DNA of 64,000 nt. Origin: Hymenopellis radicata. Lineage: Eukaryota > Basidiomycota > Agaricomycetes > Agaricales > Physalacriaceae. The DNA is taken from positions 930,001 through 994,000 of the forward strand of contig JADNRX010000001.1 of assembly GCA_015501595.1 (NCBI GenBank). The letters run 5' to 3'. The position numbers and the translations under genes are program-made. Shown one piece after another: positions 59,801 to 64,000 of this stretch; the first letter of the stretch is position 1, and each line of letters starts with the position of its first letter. The notes beneath the pieces are model-generated. The model was not told where the DNA came from, did not search any database, and saw only the letters and a list, made by a program, of their open reading frames with translations.

Positions 59801-61337
59801 TGGCGGCTCTGTGTCGTGGGGCTCATCGGGCTCATCGGAAACTGATACCTCGTCAACCTCATGGTGGCACTCGTCGAGTGGAGAGTCTGGATCATCATCA
59901 TCATCTGCCGGCGTAGCCGGCCACTCGGACTCGTCTGTCTCTGGTCATGGTGTCTGGGGAAGCGCGACTTATGGTGGTGGATCAGCAAGTGCTCCTAGTC
60001 ACTCTGGGTCGAGCACGACGTCGACTGCGTCTTCTGTGGGTGGAGAGTCTGGATTGTGGTCAGGTAATGGTATGTTTTGCACCAACAACGATCGGACCGT
60101 ATCATACTAACCTTGTTTGTTACCCAGGTTTCGGTGGTGGCGAGGATTGCGACGAGACTGCTGAAGGCGCTGCCGCTTCAAGCACCATGTCTTGGTCCGG
60201 ATACGGGCACGGGTCTTCATCATCTTCGGATTCTCAGTCTGGTTCCAACGGGTGTATGTCATCTTTCTTCTCGTTGACTGTAAGAGGTTAAATTTGCAAT
60301 GCGCAGGCGCTGAAGATGCCTGTGAGGGCTCGTGGACTACATCAATCAACTTCAATGCTACCGCATCTATAACGAGTGGTGTGGCTAGCGTCACGGAATC
60401 ATCGTCCACCTCTGGTTCTGGCATAATTGGCGGCGGCTCCTCTGATTCGTCTACTATCTGTGACAATGATTGCGATAGCTCGAGTGGATCGGCGGTCAAC
60501 TCGACTTCAAGTACTACAGACGAGTCATCACCCGGTTCTGGAGAAGGCTCAATTCCAGTGGAAGATTGCGACGAAGAGAGTTCCGACACCAGCACTGAGA
60601 CTGGCACAGGAGCATCTGTAGGAACAAGCACATCCACCTCGTCGGAAGACTCCAATACCGGTTTAACTTGGGGTGGCGAAATCTCCTCGACCGGTTCGTC
60701 GTCTGAGGGCAACTCGGAGAATGGTGGCGGATCTAGCGACTCGTCGAGCGAGGAAAGCGCTTGCGACTGCGAGGATACCGCCAGTTCATCTGAGGATTCC
60801 AGCTATACCGTTGGCGGGTCCGCCACGGGCAACGAGTCGTCTAGTGGTGTGACGACTGAAGGCTCTTCTGCTTCCTCGTCTGCTAGTTCATCTTCCACGT
60901 CTGGCGAGCAGGATTGTGACGAAGAATCGGAGAGTTCGTCTGGGCAGACCAGTTCGGCGGATGGAGGCATCAGCTGGTCCAGTGAAGGGGGCGCATCGCC
61001 GAACGGTGGCTCCGCTGACAGCACGACAATCTCTGTCGACGGTAGCTCTGGGAGTGAGGACAGCTCTTCCTCCTCCATTTCGACAGACGGAGAAGAGGAT
61101 TGTGATGACGCTGCCGACACTTCCTCGAACAATGGGAGCGACACTACAATGGACGGGAACTCGTCTTCAAATGCTAGCGGTGGCACTTCCTCGACTGCTG
61201 TATACGGTACAAGTAGCAGTTCGAGCGAGGAGAGTTCTCCGGAACAAAAAGGCTCTTCCAACTCGTCCTACGAGTCGTCTAGTTCAAGTTCTGGTTCGAA
61301 TTCGACCCCTGGCAATGGCGAGGATTGCGAAGAGTAG
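56890..61337 (+). CDS. Secreted GH13 alpha-amylase with long Ser/Gly/acidic tail
   Basis: Extracellular starch endo-hydrolase (GH13, GH13_32-like). ATG 56890; signal peptide [18 protein letters not shown]. The catalytic barrel has [83 protein letters not shown] (nucleophile Asp), [11 protein letters not shown] (acid Glu) and [11 protein letters not shown] (third Asp). The C-domain follows: [60 protein letters not shown]. From about 58720 the protein is Ser/Thr-rich. From about 59080 it is Ser/Gly repeats with regularly spaced acidic-Cys motifs ([10 protein letters not shown] type), in three exons to 61337. No starch-binding domain or GPI tail is seen. The join near 59010-59055 is inferred. 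Confidence 0.88.
59085..61337 (+). repeat. Coding low-complexity repeats in the amylase tail
   Basis: About 700 codons of Ser/Gly/Thr with recurring units such as [19 protein letters not shown] and [19 protein letters not shown], and about nine acidic-Cys blocks ([11 protein letters not shown] twice, [62 protein letters not shown], final GEDCEE). The first two blocks, near 59225 and 59408, are near-identical in DNA, suggesting recent unequal exchange. Confidence 0.85.
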
Positions 61338-61861
61338 TTTCTTGACATGGACTTACACATTGGACTAACGCTTGGACTTTTACTATTTGGACACTTATGG
61401 ACTTTTGCTTACATACCTTCACAAACAGGTCTTTGACATTTACTACGCTTACCTTGCTTTCGGTCTGCCTTTTGGACATTCATACGGTGTTGAAGATTAG
61501 TAGACTCCCGAGTTTCTGAACACCCAGCGCAAGATTAAAGATTTAGGAGTTACTTGTAAGCTGTCAAAGCTATTTGTTGTACTACGCGCAATAGGGTGGC
61601 GTAAGAAATGGTTTGAAACTTTCTGACCGGTAGGTTACCAAAGTCAGTCCCGAAACCGAAGTTTTGAAAACAGTTTCAGACCACTTGAGCACTTACTAAT
61701 ATCAGGAATCAGGTCCCCAACGCGGCATCGGGCGCACACAGATCGTTTACTGGATTACTGTACACCTTGCTGACAATGAGGGACTGGGGGAGCCTATATA
61801 ACAAGACATTGTCGCTGGGTCAAAAAGCCATCTACTCATTCACACCTCCTTCACCATCACA
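61338..61861. other. Intergenic with TATA-box promoter
   Basis: Holds the amylase 3' region (repeated ttggac words at 61340-61480) and the promoter of the next SDR, with a TATA-like tatataac at about 61794-61801, about 60 bp before the ATG. Confidence 0.5.
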
Positions 61862-62963
61862 ATGAGCTTCCCTCTTACTGGTCAAGTTGCACTCGTGACG
61901 GGAGCCGGAACTGGAATGTAAATGTCAGCATTCGGACGCGTCGACTTGGGACTAACAGTTTTTGACAGCGGCTTCATGATAGCGACTGTGTTCGCGAAGA
62001 ATGGAGCGAAGGTCTACATTACGGGCCGACGCCTGGCAGTTTTGGAGGCCGCCGTCTCATCCGCAATGGGTTTGAGTGGTTCTCTTGTGGCGTAGGTGTC
62101 CTGTGTCCAGCGCGGAAACCCTGCTCACACTACTTCAGACTGCAAATGGACGTCACGAACGAAGAATCTGTAAAAACGGCGGCTGAGATTGTCAAAGCTC
62201 AAGATGGAAAGCTCGATATTCTCGTAAATAAGTACGCATTTCATAAAGGAAGGTTCGTATCTATACTGATCATATCTCTACAGTGCGGGCATCAATGGAC
62301 CACTCCTTGACAAAGAAGGCTTCATGAGCAGAAAGATGGCTGCTGAAGACCCTTTGGAGCCAGAGTCCTTCAAGGACTGGGTCGACCTGTTTACCATCAA
62401 CAGCATCGCGCCGTTCTTTGCCATACGCGCCTTCACCGATCTGCTTCTCGCTGGTGCTCGCTCGCGCGGTGCAGGCGCTACTTCTAGCGTGATCAACATT
62501 TCTAGTGTTGCAACCTATGTCCGTTCGAATGTAACCTGCAACACGGTAAGTACCCGAGCACTTTGTTTTGTCTGATGCACTCGGCTGACTGGTAATGACA
62601 TAGTTTGGTTATGGTCCCTCCAAGGCTGCTCTTGACCAGATCACAGTTGTGCTGGCCACCAATTTCGCGTCTAGGAAACTTCCTATTCGCATTAATCAAA
62701 TCTCACCTGGCGTGTTCGCGTCGGAGATTACCGCGGGGGTGTTGGACGCCTTTGTTACCGAGGTTCCTCCTGGATGGGTGGCCGCGGTGCCTTCCGGGAG
62801 AGCGGGAACGTAAGTCTAATATTTATCAATATCATGGACCATTGATTGACCGCAACTTAGCGAGGAGGAAATGGGGGCCACTGCGCTCTACTTGGCCACG
62901 GCAGGCTACACTAATGGCGTCGACATAAAGCTCGATGGAGGCGTGTCTCTAGTTAATCCTTGA
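61862..62963 (+). CDS. Short-chain dehydrogenase/reductase
   Basis: Classical SDR oxidoreductase. ATG 61862: MSFPLTGQVALVTGAGTGI spliced to GFMIATVFAKNGAKVYITGR (TGxxxGIG nucleotide motif). LQMDVTNEESVKTAAEIVK, then KLDILVNNAGINGPLL (NNAG). The catalytic Ser is in SSVINISSVATYV and Tyr/Lys in FGYGPSKAALDQITVVLAT (Y-x-x-x-K). INQISPGVFASEITAGVLD and GYTNGVDIKLDGGVSLVNP close the protein at TGA 62963. Five short introns. Substrate unknown. Confidence 0.9.
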
Positions 62964-63121
62964 TAATTGTGTCTAGTGAATCGTTGAATACAATCTTGAT
63001 ACAATCACGAGTTGACGAAGTCGCTGACTCCTGAGACACGGTCTAGGGTTAGGGTTTGTGACCTTCAACCCACGTCCACCCAATCCTATCCCAGACCTCT
63101 ATCGCCTTTACGAAAACCGTT

Positions 63122-63821
63122 ATGTCTCGAACCAATTCTCAGCAAAACCAGACGGAATTTGAAGGATGGCATTATCATGCCTCGTTCGGACTCGTGAAGA
63201 TGCGCAGAATATGGGGACAAGACCTACAAAAGGTCGGGCTTTCTTTACTTTAGGACGTATTTTCTGATTCTCAGGACTTATTAGACCTATCCTATCGCGG
63301 AAACCACGCTTCCTACGCCCACTACACCACTGCCAGACTCTGATTCTGAACTCTACATATCACCTAACATGGACACCTCCTACATAAGCCAGACCGAACA
63401 AGAGCTGTCTCTTGTCAGCGATACTTCCTCCTTCACCGCATCCTCTGCGCCATCCTTTCTTTCAGATTCAGAGTCAGCCTCTGGCGTCGACTTTCCCGGT
63501 CTTGGCTTGTTCGGCGTTGTCACCGATGACTGCCACATACGACCCGTCGGACGCCTGCATCGTCTTTCGAGATCACTCCTTTCTCCCAGCCATACTGTCA
63601 TCTCAGAAGCCTTACTTGACGAAGTGTATGCGACTTTCTGCAACACATCGTTGAAGAACGAGCAGCAGTGGCGTCCTCAAAAAACCCTGACTCGCACGCA
63701 GAGCCAACCTATTCGCGCATTCAAGACGCTGGGCCATAGTCGCTCGACGGTTTCTAGTAGCCTCAAGAAGACGAATAGATCGATTAGTGGAAAATTAGAG
63801 CGTGCCCCATCCTGGCGATAG
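63122..63821 (+). CDS. Hypothetical Ser-rich protein
   Basis: Not recognised. ATG 63122: MSRTNSQQNQTEFEGWHYHA then SFGLVKMRRIWGQDLQK. A short intron (about 63233-63282, ending ttattag) joins in frame to TYPIAETTLPTPTTPLPDSD. The body is SELYISPNMDTSYISQTEQE followed by a Ser-rich stretch, GVDFPGLGLFGVVTDDCHIR, and a basic C-terminus (RSTVSSSLKKTNRSISGKLE) ending at 63821. Disordered and soluble by composition; no signal peptide or TM. If the intron is wrong, ATG 63369 is the first start of the main exon. Confidence 0.55.
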
Positions 63822-64000
63822 GCATCTTCATCAGTAACACCTTGGAATTTGCCAATGCCAAAGACCAAATCGGGAAATAGAGTTGGAGGGAGAAGAGAGG
63901 ACTTATTGTCTGTATCATGAATCGCTTGCAAATAGAGCTTTTTTGTGTCTCACCACGTTGCCATCCTCTCTTGTGAGAGCAAAGTTATTTCGATCTGGAT

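Noticed and set aside
59122..59916. 264-codon alternate frame in the amylase tail
   Set aside because: Side effect of the repetitive Ser/Gly coding sequence; Val/Arg-rich shadow frame.
63040..63060. Short telomere-like ctagggttagggtt
   Set aside because: Only two TTAGGG units, interstitial and beside an ordinary gene; not evidence for a chromosome end.

Overview
This is a gene-dense fungal nuclear window, almost certainly from a mushroom-forming basidiomycete (Agaricomycetes). Nearly every gene is cut by several GT-AG introns of about 45-60 nt. Several protein families are typical of that group: a TPR/DUF4470 protein, an MBOAT wax-synthase-like protein, a long-tailed GH13 amylase, a eukaryotic DUF262 protein and a multi-pass membrane family of unknown function. 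I saw no tRNA, rRNA, CRISPR array or complete autonomous transposon. No species can be named from the sequence alone.

Layout. 0-5.9 kb: TPR-DUF4470 gene (-), RPL36 (+), an unrecognised acidic-tailed ORF set (-). 5.9-14.6 kb: membrane-family copy 1 (-), then a tandem pair of EF-hand MscS-type mechanosensitive channels (+). 14.6-21 kb: fluoride exporter FEX (-) whose start lies 24 bp from that of 3-ketodihydrosphingosine reductase (+), a BTB protein (-) and an F-box-like protein (-). 20.4-28.3 kb: divergent ribosomal pair RPS9/RPL21, an SDR (-), a protein kinase (+), BUD20 (-) and ATP23 (+) 55 bp apart, PDH E1-beta (-), and a candidate tiny gene (+). 28.3-40.5 kb: HIS4 (-, with an apparent frameshift), VPS24 (+), wax-synthase-like protein (-), IDH2 (+), SSD1/Dis3L2-type RNB protein (+). 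40.5-46.6 kb: an accessory interval with membrane-family copies 2 and 3, a 677-bp foldback (inverted-repeat) element and short tandem repeats. 47-55.5 kb: DUF262 protein (-), a SAM-like orphan (+), IDH1 (-), a membrane-anchored alpha/beta hydrolase (+), an ACMSD-like amidohydrolase (-). 56.9-63.8 kb: a secreted GH13 alpha-amylase with a very long Ser/Gly/Asp tail, an SDR, and a small Ser-rich protein.

Functional picture. Most genes are housekeeping: ribosome and ribosome assembly (RPL36, RPS9, RPL21, BUD20), mitochondrial carbon metabolism (PDB1, IDH1, IDH2) and ATP synthase maturation (ATP23), sphingolipid synthesis (KDSR), histidine synthesis (HIS4), ESCRT-III (VPS24). They are packed head to head with 24-264 bp between start codons, so shared bidirectional promoters are the main regulatory layout. 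Novelty lies in the duplicated and repeat-bearing parts: the MscS pair, the three-copy membrane family with the foldback element between copies 2 and 3, and the amylase tail.

Two coding genes (HIS4, BTB) contain one-base frame breaks in otherwise well-conserved or natural-looking sequence. One lies in a G5 run, so uncorrected assembly error must be considered before either is called broken. Exon joins were inferred by eye; gene ends are firmer than internal splice sites.
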